Source: Ferrimonas aestuarii
GTDB taxonomy: Bacteria; Pseudomonadota; Gammaproteobacteria; Enterobacterales; Shewanellaceae
NCBI RefSeq assembly: GCF_005116665.1
Contig: NZ_SWCJ01000027.1
Span: 1 to 47,653 of the forward strand
Length of the DNA: 47,653 nt
Direction: 5' to 3'
The position numbers and the translations under genes were made by a program. The notes under the pieces were generated by a model. That model was not told the origin of the DNA. It did no database searches and saw only the letters and a list, made by a program, of their open reading frames with translations. This document shows, one piece after another, positions 7,166 through 14,660 of this stretch; position 1 is the stretch's first letter, and each line of letters starts with the position of its first letter.

Positions 7166-7852
7166 ATGAACAGAGACGTAAGCTACAGCCGTGCTTTCAA
7201 TACGGTACTCAAGCGAGACCTGCAGGTGGCCTTCCGCCACCGCAATGACATTTTTAACCCCCTGATGTTCTTCTTCATTGTGGTTAGCTTGTTTCCTTTA
7301 GGAATCGGCCCAGAACCTCAGGTACTCAGTCGTATTGCGCCGGGGATCATCTGGGTTGCGGCCTTGCTGTCGGCCATGTTGTCCCTCGAACGATTGTTTA
7401 AAACCGATTATGCCGACGGCTCACTGGAGCAAATGATGCTGTCTCCGCAACCGTTGGCCTTGATGGTTCTCGCGAAGGTATTGGCTCACTGGTTGGTGAC
7501 CGGCGTGCCGCTGATCATCGCCTCGCCGCTGCTAGCCACCCTGCTGCACTTGGAGAGCAACAGCTACAGTGCATTGATCGCCACCTTGAGTCTCGGTACT
7601 CCGATTCTGAGCTTGCTCGGTGCCATCGGCGCCGCGCTTACTGTTGGCCTGCGTAAAGGCGGCGTATTGATCAGTTTGCTGATACTACCGTTATATATCC
7701 CTGTTCTTATTTTTGCCACCAGCGCCATTGATGCTGCTGGTATGAACTTGCCTTTCAGTGGTCACCTGTCAATACTGGCAGCGTTGTTGATTGGCGCCTT
7801 GGTCTTAGCTCCTGTGGCAATTGGAGCATCATTGAGAGTGAGTACTAACTAA
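7166..7852 (+). CDS. ccmB: Haem exporter membrane subunit CcmB
   Basis: A 228-residue integral membrane protein with about six hydrophobic helices and the family features FRHRNDIFNPLMFF near the N-terminus and DYADGSLEQMML at about residues 76-87. It is the permease partner of CcmA in the complex that frees haem-loaded CcmE. The length matches the family (E. coli 220). An AAGGAAG ribosome binding site lies just before the ATG. The stop is followed after one base by the ccmC start. Confidence 0.96.
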   Translation: MNRDVSYSRAFNTVLKRDLQVAFRHRNDIFNPLMFFFIVVSLFPLGIGPEPQVLSRIAPGIIWVAALLSAMLSLERLFKTDYADGSLEQMMLSPQPLALMVLAKVLAHWLVTGVPLIIASPLLATLLHLESNSYSALIATLSLGTPILSLLGAIGAALTVGLRKGGVLISLLILPLYIPVLIFATSAIDAAGMNLPFSGHLSILAALLIGALVLAPVAIGASLRVSTN

Positions 7853-7853
7853 T

Positions 7854-8600
7854 ATGTGGAAATGGCTTCACCCCTACGCTAACCCTGAGCGAGCCTATAA
7901 CCTCGCCGGTAAGTTCCTGCCATGGTTTTCAATATTGGCAATTCTGCTGATTGCGACAGGCACCATTATCGGTCTGGGTTTTGCCCCTGTGGATTATCAA
8001 CAAGGTAACTCCTACCGCATTATTTTCGTTCACGTTCCCGCGGCATCCATGTCGATGTCTGCCTACTTCGCCATGGCAGTTTGTGCCTTCATCGGCTTAG
8101 TTTGGCAGATCAAACTTGCTGACATCGCTGCAGCGGCCATTGCGCCTATCGGGGCTACCCTAACCTTTATCGCACTGTTTACCGGTGCCACTTGGGGTAA
8201 ACCAATGTGGGGCACTTGGTGGGTGTGGGATGCTCGCCTGACCTCCGAACTGGTGCTGCTGTTTTTATACCTTGGCGTGATTGCACTTTATGCCTCTTTT
8301 GAGGACAAAGTATTGGCAGCCAAAGCGGCTGGCATCTTGGCCATTGTCGGTTCCATTAACCTGCCAATCATCAAGTACTCCGTTGAATGGTGGAATACCC
8401 TGCACCAACCAAACGCCATCACCGTAGGTAAGAGCAACTCCATGCCTGCAGAGATGCTGTTGCCACTACTGTGCAATATCTTTGGCTTTATGATGATGGT
8501 CGCTGCGCTAACCACAGTACGTTTCCGCGCTGAAGTATTGGCTCGAAACGCCATGCGCCCTTGGGTAAAAGACATTGTTGCCGCTGAGGAGGCCAAATAA
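7854..8600 (+). CDS. ccmC: Haem-handling protein CcmC
   Basis: A 248-residue six-helix membrane protein of the haem-handling family. The tryptophan-rich motif WGKPMWGTWWVWD lies at residues 114-126. The two conserved periplasmic histidines are at 60 (FVHVP) and 184 (TLHQPN), the same numbers as in E. coli. CcmC binds haem and helps load it covalently onto CcmE. The stop overlaps the ccmD start by one base (TAATG). Confidence 0.97.
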   Translation: MWKWLHPYANPERAYNLAGKFLPWFSILAILLIATGTIIGLGFAPVDYQQGNSYRIIFVHVPAASMSMSAYFAMAVCAFIGLVWQIKLADIAAAAIAPIGATLTFIALFTGATWGKPMWGTWWVWDARLTSELVLLFLYLGVIALYASFEDKVLAAKAAGILAIVGSINLPIIKYSVEWWNTLHQPNAITVGKSNSMPAEMLLPLLCNIFGFMMMVAALTTVRFRAEVLARNAMRPWVKDIVAAEEAK

Positions 8601-8812
8601 TGGACTACCAGTTTCAATTTAGTAGCCTAAGCGACTTCTTCGCCATGGGCGATTACGCATTCTTCGTTTGGTTGGCTTATGGTGTATCCTTCACCGCGCT
8701 GGGCATTTTGGTCGCCAGCTGCTTAACTCAACGTAAACGTGTTATTAAACAGATTAGTCAAAAGCAGGCTCGCGAAGCTCGCTTAAAGCAACACAGGAGT
8801 AAATCCTCATGA
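8600..8812 (+). CDS. ccmD: Haem exporter small subunit CcmD
   Basis: A 70-residue single-span protein. An N-terminal segment contains FFAMGDYAFFVWLAYG, the transmembrane helix is at about residues 20-44, and a highly basic cytoplasmic tail follows. CcmD stabilises the CcmABC-CcmE complex and aids release of holo-CcmE. It overlaps ccmC by one base and ccmE by four (ATGA), so translation of the three genes is probably coupled. Confidence 0.94.
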   Translation: MDYQFQFSSLSDFFAMGDYAFFVWLAYGVSFTALGILVASCLTQRKRVIKQISQKQAREARLKQHRSKSS

Positions 8813-9294
8813 ATCCACGTCGTAAAAAACGACTCGTCTTCGCTTCAGCGTTAGTTGGCGGTGTTGCTGCCATCGCATCTTTGCTGCTTTATGCGCTGAA
8901 CAGCAACCTTGACCTGTTCTACACCGCGACCGAAATCCACATGGGGAAAGAGGACACCGGTATCAAACCTGAGATCGGCCAACGCCTGCGTATCGGTGGC
9001 ATGGTGGTTCCAGGCAGTGTGAAACGGGATCCAGACAGCCTGAAAGTTGAATTTCAGATTGCCGATACTGGCCCGGCGGTGACCATTCGCTACGATGGCA
9101 TGCTTCCGGATCTATTCCGAGAAGGCCAAGGCATTGTGGCCCAAGGGCCAATGACTGAATTCGCCGTAATTGACGCCACCGAAGTACTGGCCAAGCACGA
9201 CGAAAACTACATGCCGCCTGAAGTGGCTGAAGCCATGGGCAAAAAGCATGAAAAGATGAACTACGATACCAAGGCAGAAGGCGCAACTTACTAA
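8809..9294 (+). CDS. ccmE: Periplasmic haem chaperone CcmE
   Basis: A 161-residue protein. A basic N-terminus and membrane anchor (about 9-29) are followed by a periplasmic OB-fold domain. The covalent haem attachment site is H130 in VLAKHDENYMPPE with the nearby Y134, the same positions as in E. coli. CcmE carries haem from CcmC to CcmF. The last gene of ccmABCDE, it ends 26 nt before a terminator that overlaps the convergent slipin gene. Confidence 0.97.
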   Translation: MNPRRKKRLVFASALVGGVAAIASLLLYALNSNLDLFYTATEIHMGKEDTGIKPEIGQRLRIGGMVVPGSVKRDPDSLKVEFQIADTGPAVTIRYDGMLPDLFREGQGIVAQGPMTEFAVIDATEVLAKHDENYMPPEVAEAMGKKHEKMNYDTKAEGATY

Positions 9295-9320
9295 GCCCTC
9301 AAGCCAATGGTAACGATTCA

Positions 9321-9347
9321 AGGCCGGCGACTAGTCGGCCTTTTTAT
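9321..9347 (+). terminator. terminator of ccmABCDE, overlapping the slipin 3' end
   Basis: AGGCCG (9321-9326) and CGGCCT (9336-9341) form a stem with a 9-nt loop, followed on the plus strand by TTTTTATTGTCTTTT. The 3' arm and the T-tract also encode the last codons and stop of the convergent slipin gene, so one stretch serves as terminator and coding sequence. Confidence 0.78.
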
Positions 9348-10101
9348 TGTCTTTTATCCACTGCAGCAGTTCCGTTGGCAGAGGAAAAACGATGGTAGAG
9401 GACTTATCACCTGCGATCTCTGTTAAGGTCTGCAGATACCGCAGTTGTAACGATCCTGATTGTCGCCCTAGGATCTCCGCCGCCTTGGCCAGTTTGTCTG
9501 CTGCCTCCTGTTCACCGGTCGCATGAATCACCTTAGCCCTTCGAACCCGCTCGGCCTCTGCCTGCCTTGCTATCGCGCGTACCATGCTTTCATCGAGATC
9601 CACATGCTTAATCTCTACATTGGACACCTTGATGCCCCAAACGTCCGTTTGCTTGTCCAAAATTCGCTGAATATCAACATTAAGCACTTCTCGCTGTGAC
9701 AACATCTCGTCAAGTTCATGTTGGCCTAATACCGACCTAAGTGTGGTTTGAGACAATTGGCTGGTCGCCTCATGATAAGCCTCGACTTGATTGATCGCTT
9801 TTTCTGGATCGATAACGCGGTAGTAAACCACCGCGTTCACTCGAACTGAGACATTATCTTTTGAGATCACATCCTGAGTGGGTACGTCCATAACCAACGT
9901 ACGCAGATCCACCCTAACCATCTGCTGTACGATGGGCACAATGATCACCAGACCAGGGCCCTTAACTCGATAGAACCGGCCTAATAGAAACACTACGCCT
10001 CGCTCGTACTCCCGCAATATGCGAAACATGCTGACTAATAGCACCACCACTAACAGCAGCGTGACTATTGGAAAATAGGCAACGAAAGCATCTGGATTCA
10101 T
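9331..10101 (-). CDS. Slipin (stomatin/prohibitin SPFH-family protein)
   Basis: A 256-residue membrane protein. An N-terminal hydrophobic hairpin (about 9-28) is followed by the SPFH domain (EYERGVVFLLGRF... to about residue 190) and a coiled-coil-like helical segment rich in A, E and R (QAEAERVRRAKVIHATGEQE). Slipins form oligomeric rings or membrane microdomains. The gene follows and overlaps by four bases (ATGA) an NfeD-type protease gene, a pairing in which the protease is known in archaea to cleave the stomatin partner. The exact cellular role in gammaproteobacteria is not settled. Confidence 0.93.
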   Translation of the reverse strand: MNPDAFVAYFPIVTLLLVVVLLVSMFRILREYERGVVFLLGRFYRVKGPGLVIIVPIVQQMVRVDLRTLVMDVPTQDVISKDNVSVRVNAVVYYRVIDPEKAINQVEAYHEATSQLSQTTLRSVLGQHELDEMLSQREVLNVDIQRILDKQTDVWGIKVSNVEIKHVDLDESMVRAIARQAEAERVRRAKVIHATGEQEAADKLAKAAEILGRQSGSLQLRYLQTLTEIAGDKSSTIVFPLPTELLQWIKDNKKAD

Positions 10102-11417
10102 GAGGTGTCCTCCTTATTCGCCAAAATGAGCACAAGCCCATCCACCCTAACGACCGTTGCACTCATCCCGGTAATGGGCTCGAAGGATTGTGCATGCCAG
10201 AGCGCCCCGTCTAGCTCAACCAAACCTTGCTCCCAATAGTGCCGCTCAAGTCGCACTTCAGCACCAACCAGTCGATTCATTCCCGTCACTACGGGGCGCT
10301 TACGACTCTTTATCGCTAAGCGGATCACCACAACCATAAATATCAGCGACACCGTCGCCACTGCCGCTACGAGAGGGAATGCCATTTTCAGCTCCGGCAG
10401 TTCCGTGTCCATTAAAAGCATTGCGCCAAAACCAAATGCCACCAAGCCCCCAACCCCAAACAGCCCGAAGCTAGGCACCACAGCTTCGGCTATCATCAGC
10501 ACGACTCCGAGCAGCATCAATGCAGCGCCAGCGATATTGATCGGCAACAAATTCAGCGCGTATAAGCCCAACAGCAATGAAATCCCCCCTAAAATGGCGG
10601 GTAAACCCACCCCTGGGCTATAGAATTCGAACACCAACCCATAGAATCCGATCATCAATAACATCAACGCTACATTAGGGTTGGTAAGGGCCTTAAGAAG
10701 CCCGTGGCGCCAACCTGGGGTGATATGCTCAATATGAGGGTCGGATAACCGGAGTTCTTCCCCTAAGTGCGTTTGGCCGTCGACATAAGCCAGCAGATCA
10801 TTTCGATCGTTGACCACGGCATCGATAACGCCGAGCGATAGCGCTTCATTGGCCGCTACACTAGCGCCATCTCTAACCGCCAATTCTGCCCAGTCCCCAT
10901 TTCGGCCTCTGAGCTCGGCCAGTCCGCGGATGTATGCCACGGCATCATTCACGACCTTGTTACGCATACTCTGTTCGTTAGAAGGTGCCTGTGATTCAGG
11001 CTCATTGGGTGCCGAGTTCGATGAAGGGGCAAGTGACACCGGTGTAGCCGCTCCCAGATTGGTTGCCGGAGACATTGCGGCGATATGGCAAGCGTAGAGC
11101 AGATAGGTTCCAGCACTGGCTGCACGAGCACCGGATGGGGTTACGAAACAGGCAATAGGAACCGAGCTAGACAGAAGACGCTGAATCATCTCACGCATTG
11201 ACGTATCGAGACCGCCGGGCGTGTCCAATTCCACGATTAACAGATCCGCATCGACTTCAATACTTCTCGCAATAGATTGAGATAACAGCTCTGCACTGGC
11301 TGGGCCGATGACACCGGTAATTGGCACCACCAAAACATGAGCGGTCTCAGGCCTCTCCCCATAACTAAGGGGCGAAATGAATAACAAGGCTAACCACAGA
11401 AGTACTTTACCCGACAT
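10098..11417 (-). CDS. NfeD-family membrane-bound ClpP-class serine protease
   Basis: A 439-residue protein. A signal peptide (about 1-21) precedes a ClpP/SppA-like protease domain (about 26-210) with the nucleophile Ser101 in AASAG and a likely general-base Lys154 in RNKVVND, then about four to five transmembrane helices (about 235-365) and a C-terminal NfeD OB-fold domain. A low-complexity S/P/N/E-rich insert lies between the catalytic Ser and Lys. It forms an operon with the downstream slipin, its probable partner and substrate. The ATG at 11417 is used because AGGCGG lies at normal distance. A GTG at 11423 is in frame but lacks a spaced ribosome binding site. Confidence 0.9.
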   Translation of the reverse strand: MSGKVLLWLALLFISPLSYGERPETAHVLVVPITGVIGPASAELLSQSIARSIEVDADLLIVELDTPGGLDTSMREMIQRLLSSSVPIACFVTPSGARAASAGTYLLYACHIAAMSPATNLGAATPVSLAPSSNSAPNEPESQAPSNEQSMRNKVVNDAVAYIRGLAELRGRNGDWAELAVRDGASVAANEALSLGVIDAVVNDRNDLLAYVDGQTHLGEELRLSDPHIEHITPGWRHGLLKALTNPNVALMLLMIGFYGLVFEFYSPGVGLPAILGGISLLLGLYALNLLPINIAGAALMLLGVVLMIAEAVVPSFGLFGVGGLVAFGFGAMLLMDTELPELKMAFPLVAAVATVSLIFMVVVIRLAIKSRKRPVVTGMNRLVGAEVRLERHYWEQGLVELDGALWHAQSFEPITGMSATVVRVDGLVLILANKEDTS

Positions 11418-11490
11418 AGGCACCGCCTAGAGAGCAAACCTATCTAAGTATAGCGAAAGGTGTTTTTGAAGGTATTCGGAGGGGGAAATA

Positions 11491-11517
11491 AAAAGGCCGG
11501 TCTAAGACCGGCCTTTC
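11491..11517 (-). terminator. alpha operon terminator
   Basis: AAAGGCCGGTCT/AGACCGGCCTTT (11492-11503 and 11505-11516) is a near-perfect palindrome. On the minus strand it is followed by TTTTTATTTCC. It lies directly after the rplQ stop and separates the alpha operon from the NfeD-slipin operon downstream. Confidence 0.92.
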
Positions 11518-11520
11518 TTA

Positions 11521-11916
11521 TTACTCTTCAGAAGCGGCTGCTTCTTCAGTAGATGCCTCAGGGCGATCTACTAGCTCGATGTACGCCATAGGGGCGTTAT
11601 CACCGGCACGGAATCCACACTTAAGAATGCGGGTGTAACCACCAGCACGCTCTTGGTAACGTGGACCCATTTCATTGAATAGCTTGCTAACTACATCGTT
11701 GTCACGAGTACGAGCAAACGCCAAACGACGGTTTGCAACGCTGTCAGTCTTAGCAAGTGTAATCAGGGGCTCAACTACGCGACGCAGTTCTTTCGCCTTT
11801 GGCACAGTAGTCTTGATGATCTCATGACGTACTAGTGAACATGCCATGTTACGGAACATAGCTTGGCGGTGGCTGCTGTTGCGGTTCAGTTGACGACCAC
11901 TCTTACGATGGCGCAT
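11521..11916 (-). CDS. rplQ: 50S ribosomal protein L17
   Basis: A 131-residue protein starting MRHRKSGRQLNRNSSHRQAM, the L17 signature, with the conserved ARTRDNDVVSKLF and GYTRILKCGFRAGDNAPMA segments. It is a large-subunit protein near the peptide exit tunnel. The C-terminal tail (STEEAAASEE) is acidic and variable, as is common in this family. It is the last gene of the alpha operon, 38 nt after rpoA and just before the operon terminator. Confidence 0.98.
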   Translation of the reverse strand: MRHRKSGRQLNRNSSHRQAMFRNMACSLVRHEIIKTTVPKAKELRRVVEPLITLAKTDSVANRRLAFARTRDNDVVSKLFNEMGPRYQERAGGYTRILKCGFRAGDNAPMAYIELVDRPEASTEEAAASEE

Positions 11917-11954
11917 GACCTTATCCTTTTAACCTAAATCTTGACCAGACCGGA

Positions 11955-12947
11955 TTACATGTTGTCGGCTAGTGAAGCTGGCGGCCAGTTTTCCAACCGC
12001 ATACCGAGGGACAGACCGCGTGAAGCAAGTACGTCCTTAATCTCAGTAAGAGACTTCTTACCCAGGTTAGGGGTTTTAAGAAGTTCAACTTCAGTACGCT
12101 GAACCAGATCGCCAATATAGTGAATGGCTTCTGCTTTCAGACAGTTTGCCGAGCGAACAGTCAATTCCAAGTCATCGACAGGACGCAGCAGAATCGGATC
12201 GAATTCTGGCTTCTCTTCTTTCTCTTCTGGCTCGCTTACGTCACGCAGCTCAACAAAGGCATCCAGTTGTTCAGCCAGAATAGTGGCTGAACGGCGGATC
12301 GCTTCTTCAGGATCCAAGGTGCCGTTGGTATGCATGTCGATAATCAGCTTGTCCAGGTCAGTACGCTGCTCTACACGCGCCGCTTCAACATTGTAAGCGA
12401 TGCGTACCACAGGACTGAAGGACGCATCAACCAGAAGACGACCGATAGGACGCTCGTCTTCTTCGGATTGAGCACGAGCGGACGCTGGCACATAGCCGCG
12501 ACCAGTCTCAACCTTGATGCGCATGCTGATTTCAGCATCATCACCAGTCAGAGTACAGATGAGGTGTTCAGGATTCATGATCTCCACATCACCACTGTGG
12601 GTAATGTCACCTGCGGTAACAGGGCCTGAACCAGACTTGCTCAGTGTCAGCGTCACTTCGTCCTTGCCCTCGAGCTTAACCGCCAAACCTTTCAGGTTCA
12701 GCAGAATCTCAAGTACATCTTCCTGCACACCTTCTTTGCTGCTGTACTCGTGTAACACGCCGTCGATTTCGACTTCGGTTACTGCACAACCAGGCATAGA
12801 AGAGAGCAGAATGCGACGAAGCGCATTACCTAAAGTGTGCCCAAAACCACGCTCAAGTGGCTCCAAAGTCACTTTAGCCCGAGTTGGGTTGACTTGCACG
12901 ACATCGACAAGACGTGGCTTAAGAAAATCGGTAACGGAACCCTGCAT
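11955..12947 (-). CDS. rpoA: DNA-directed RNA polymerase subunit alpha
   Basis: A 330-residue protein (E. coli 329). The N-terminal dimerisation domain (about 1-235) contains FGHTLGNALRRILLSSMPG. An acidic linker rich in E and K (PEEKEEKPEF) leads to the C-terminal DNA- and activator-binding domain (about 250-330) with VRSANCLKAE and LGKKSLTEIK. It scaffolds assembly of beta and beta' and reads UP elements. It sits in the alpha operon between rpsD and rplQ and is co-transcribed with ribosomal proteins. Confidence 0.99.
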   Translation of the reverse strand: MQGSVTDFLKPRLVDVVQVNPTRAKVTLEPLERGFGHTLGNALRRILLSSMPGCAVTEVEIDGVLHEYSSKEGVQEDVLEILLNLKGLAVKLEGKDEVTLTLSKSGSGPVTAGDITHSGDVEIMNPEHLICTLTGDDAEISMRIKVETGRGYVPASARAQSEEDERPIGRLLVDASFSPVVRIAYNVEAARVEQRTDLDKLIIDMHTNGTLDPEEAIRRSATILAEQLDAFVELRDVSEPEEKEEKPEFDPILLRPVDDLELTVRSANCLKAEAIHYIGDLVQRTEVELLKTPNLGKKSLTEIKDVLASRGLSLGMRLENWPPASLADNM

Positions 12948-12972
12948 TGTGTCCTCTCTTTACGGTTAAGCC

Positions 12973-13593
12973 TTACTTAGAGTAAAGCTCGACGATCAGC
13001 TGTTCATTGATGTCAGCAGACAGATCGCTACGTTCTGGTAGGCGCTTGAAAGTGCCAGCCATTTTAGCGTTATCTACTTCTACCCAAGTCGGCTTCTCAC
13101 GTTGTTCTGATAGCTCAAGAGCACCCTTAATACGGGCTTGCTTCTGTGCTTTTTCGCGGATGCTTACTACGTCATCAGCGGAAACAACGAAAGATGGAAT
13201 GTTAACAACACGGCCATTAACCATGATTGCTTTGTGGCTTACCAGCTGACGTGCTTCAGCGCGAGTAGCACCGAAACCCATGCGGTAAACAACGTTATCC
13301 AAACGACTTTCTAGCAGCTGCAACAGGTTTTCACCAGTATTGCCTTTCTTGCTAGCAGCAGTTTTGTAGTAGTTGCGGAATTGCTTTTCCAGGATGCCGT
13401 AAATACGACGAACCTTTTGCTTTTCACGCAGCTGCAGACCGTAGTCAGACAGACGAGCTTTACGAGCGCCGTGCTGACCAGGTGCATTATCGATCTTACA
13501 TTTAGAATCGATTGCTCGTACGCCGCTTTTCAGGAACAGGTCTGTTCCTTCACGACGGCTTAGCTTGAGCTTAGGACCCAAATATCTTGCCAT
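12973..13593 (-). CDS. rpsD: 30S ribosomal protein S4
   Basis: A 206-residue protein, the same length as E. coli S4. It starts MARYLGPKLKLSRREGTDLF and has the S4 RNA-binding domain (about 95-160: SRLDNVVYRMGFGATRAEAR). It is a primary 16S-binding assembly protein and helps mRNA entry and decoding fidelity. In enterics S4 represses its own operon by binding the rpsM leader. A matching leader is present at 14370-14441, so the same feedback is likely here. Confidence 0.99.
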   Translation of the reverse strand: MARYLGPKLKLSRREGTDLFLKSGVRAIDSKCKIDNAPGQHGARKARLSDYGLQLREKQKVRRIYGILEKQFRNYYKTAASKKGNTGENLLQLLESRLDNVVYRMGFGATRAEARQLVSHKAIMVNGRVVNIPSFVVSADDVVSIREKAQKQARIKGALELSEQREKPTWVEVDNAKMAGTFKRLPERSDLSADINEQLIVELYSK

Positions 13594-13623
13594 GTTCTTT
13601 CTCCAACTATCCCGAAACGAGCG

Positions 13624-14013
13624 TTATACGCGACGTTTCTTAGGCGGACGACAACCGTTGTGCGGGATTGGAGTCACATCGGTGATGTTGGTGATGCGGA
13701 AACCCGCAGCATTCAACGCACGAATGGAAGACTCACGACCCGGACCCGGACCCTTAACTTCAACTTCTAGGTTCTTCAAACCGTACTCTTTGGCCATTTC
13801 GGCACAACGCTCAGCAGCAACCTGTGCAGCGAACGGAGTAGATTTACGAGAACCACGGAAGCCGGAGCCGCCTGCGGTAGCCCATGCAAGAGCATTACCT
13901 TGGCGATCGGTGATGGTCACGATTGTGTTGTTGAAAGATGCGTGCACGTGGGCCACACCGTCTGCAACCTGCTTACGTACCTTTTTACGGGTACGAGAAG
14001 GAGTTTTAGCCAT
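13624..14013 (-). CDS. rpsK: 30S ribosomal protein S11
   Basis: A 129-residue protein with the S11 signatures HVHASFNNTIVTITDRQGN and ATAGGSGFRGSRKSTPFAAQ, ending in PHNGCRPPKKRRV. It lies on the 30S platform near the E-site mRNA. It is the second gene of the alpha operon, 13 nt after rpsM, and all family landmarks are intact. Confidence 0.99.
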   Translation of the reverse strand: MAKTPSRTRKKVRKQVADGVAHVHASFNNTIVTITDRQGNALAWATAGGSGFRGSRKSTPFAAQVAAERCAEMAKEYGLKNLEVEVKGPGPGRESSIRALNAAGFRITNITDVTPIPHNGCRPPKKRRV

Positions 14014-14026
14014 TGCTTATTTCCCC

Positions 14027-14383
14027 TTACTTCTTGATCGGCTTACGCGGACCCTTACGGGTACGAGCGTTAGTCTTAGTACGTTGACCACGAAGTGGCA
14101 GACTACGACGATGACGCAGGCCGCGGTAGCAACCTAGGTCCATCAGACGCTTGATGTTCATAGAGATCTCACGACGCAGGTCACCTTCAACAGTGAACTG
14201 ACCAACTACGTCACGAACTTTGTCGATGGTAGTTTCGTCTAGATCTTTAATCTTCACATCTTCAGCGATACCGGCCTCAGCGCAGATGGCTTGTGCGCGA
14301 GTACGACCGATGCCGAAAATGGCGGTCAGAGCAACAACCGCATGTTTATGCTCAGGAATGTTAATGCCAGCGATACGGGCCAC
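14027..14383 (-). CDS. rpsM: 30S ribosomal protein S13 (GTG start)
   Basis: A 118-residue protein (M/V)ARIAGINIPEHKH... with the basic C-terminal tail ARTRKGPRKPIKK. It sits in the 30S head and contacts the P-site tRNA and L5. The start is the GTG at 14383, seven bases after GAGGAG. An upstream in-frame start at 14398 would begin inside the ribosome binding site. E. coli rpsM also starts with GTG, inside the S4-binding pseudoknot. It is the first gene of the alpha operon. Confidence 0.97.
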   Translation of the reverse strand: MARIAGINIPEHKHAVVALTAIFGIGRTRAQAICAEAGIAEDVKIKDLDETTIDKVRDVVGQFTVEGDLRREISMNIKRLMDLGCYRGLRHRRSLPLRGQRTKTNARTRKGPRKPIKK

Positions 14384-14441
14384 TATAGCACTCCTCAATT
14401 CCAGTGAGTCAATTGCGAAAAGCCCGGTAGGATACCCAACA
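14370..14441 (-). promoter_or_regulatory. alpha operon leader (S4-binding pseudoknot type)
   Basis: The minus strand reads GGGTATCCTACCGGGCTTTT, CGC, then GAGGAGTGCTATAGTGGCCC. E. coli has GAGTATCCTGAAAACGGGCTTTTCAGC at the equivalent place and AGGAGTGCATAGTGGCCCG at the start codon (both recalled). This is the mRNA element bound by S4 to stall initiation complexes on rpsM. The similarity of both the GTATCC/CGGGCTTTTC block and the start-site block supports the same S4 feedback here. Confidence 0.75.
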
Positions 14442-14460
14442 ATCGACTAGTTTGCAACAA

Positions 14461-14489
14461 CGTATAGGCTGACCGAGGTCAGCCTAACG
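14461..14489 (-). terminator. hairpin at the spc-alpha operon boundary
   Basis: TAGGCTGACC/GGTCAGCCTA (14465-14474 and 14477-14486) is a perfect 10-bp stem, extended by CGT/ACG across a bulged base. It lies between rpmJ and rpsM, where enterics have a weak spc terminator before the alpha genes. There is no proper U-tract on the minus strand, so termination is probably partial, or the hairpin may act as a processing or stability element. Confidence 0.55.
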
Positions 14490-14524
14490 CTACGTTTTTG
14501 GTTTTCTTACCAGAGAATCTGGTA

Positions 14525-14638
14525 TTAACCTTGACGTTGCTTGTGCTTCGGCTCAGAGCAGATTACACGTACAACGCCGTGACGCTTGATAACTTTGCAG
14601 TTACGACACATCTTTTTTACGGACGCACGAACTTTCAT
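14525..14638 (-). CDS. rpmJ: 50S ribosomal protein L36, zinc-binding form
   Basis: A 37-residue protein beginning MKVRASVKKMCRNCKV and ending EPKHKQRQG. The CxxC at residues 11-14 with the later Cys and His (VRVICSEPKH) makes the zinc ribbon of the C+ type of L36. It is the last gene of the spc operon, 22 nt after secY. The zinc-dependent form suggests the organism may hold a zinc-free paralogue elsewhere, which cannot be seen here. Confidence 0.97.
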   Translation of the reverse strand: MKVRASVKKMCRNCKVIKRHGVVRVICSEPKHKQRQG

Positions 14639-14660
14639 TTTGTTACTCCGTCAGAGCGAC

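Noticed and set aside
14478..14524. Plus-strand terminator reading of the 14461-14489 hairpin because TTTTTGGTTTTC follows it.
   Set aside because: No plus-strand gene lies upstream, so a terminator on that strand would have nothing to end.
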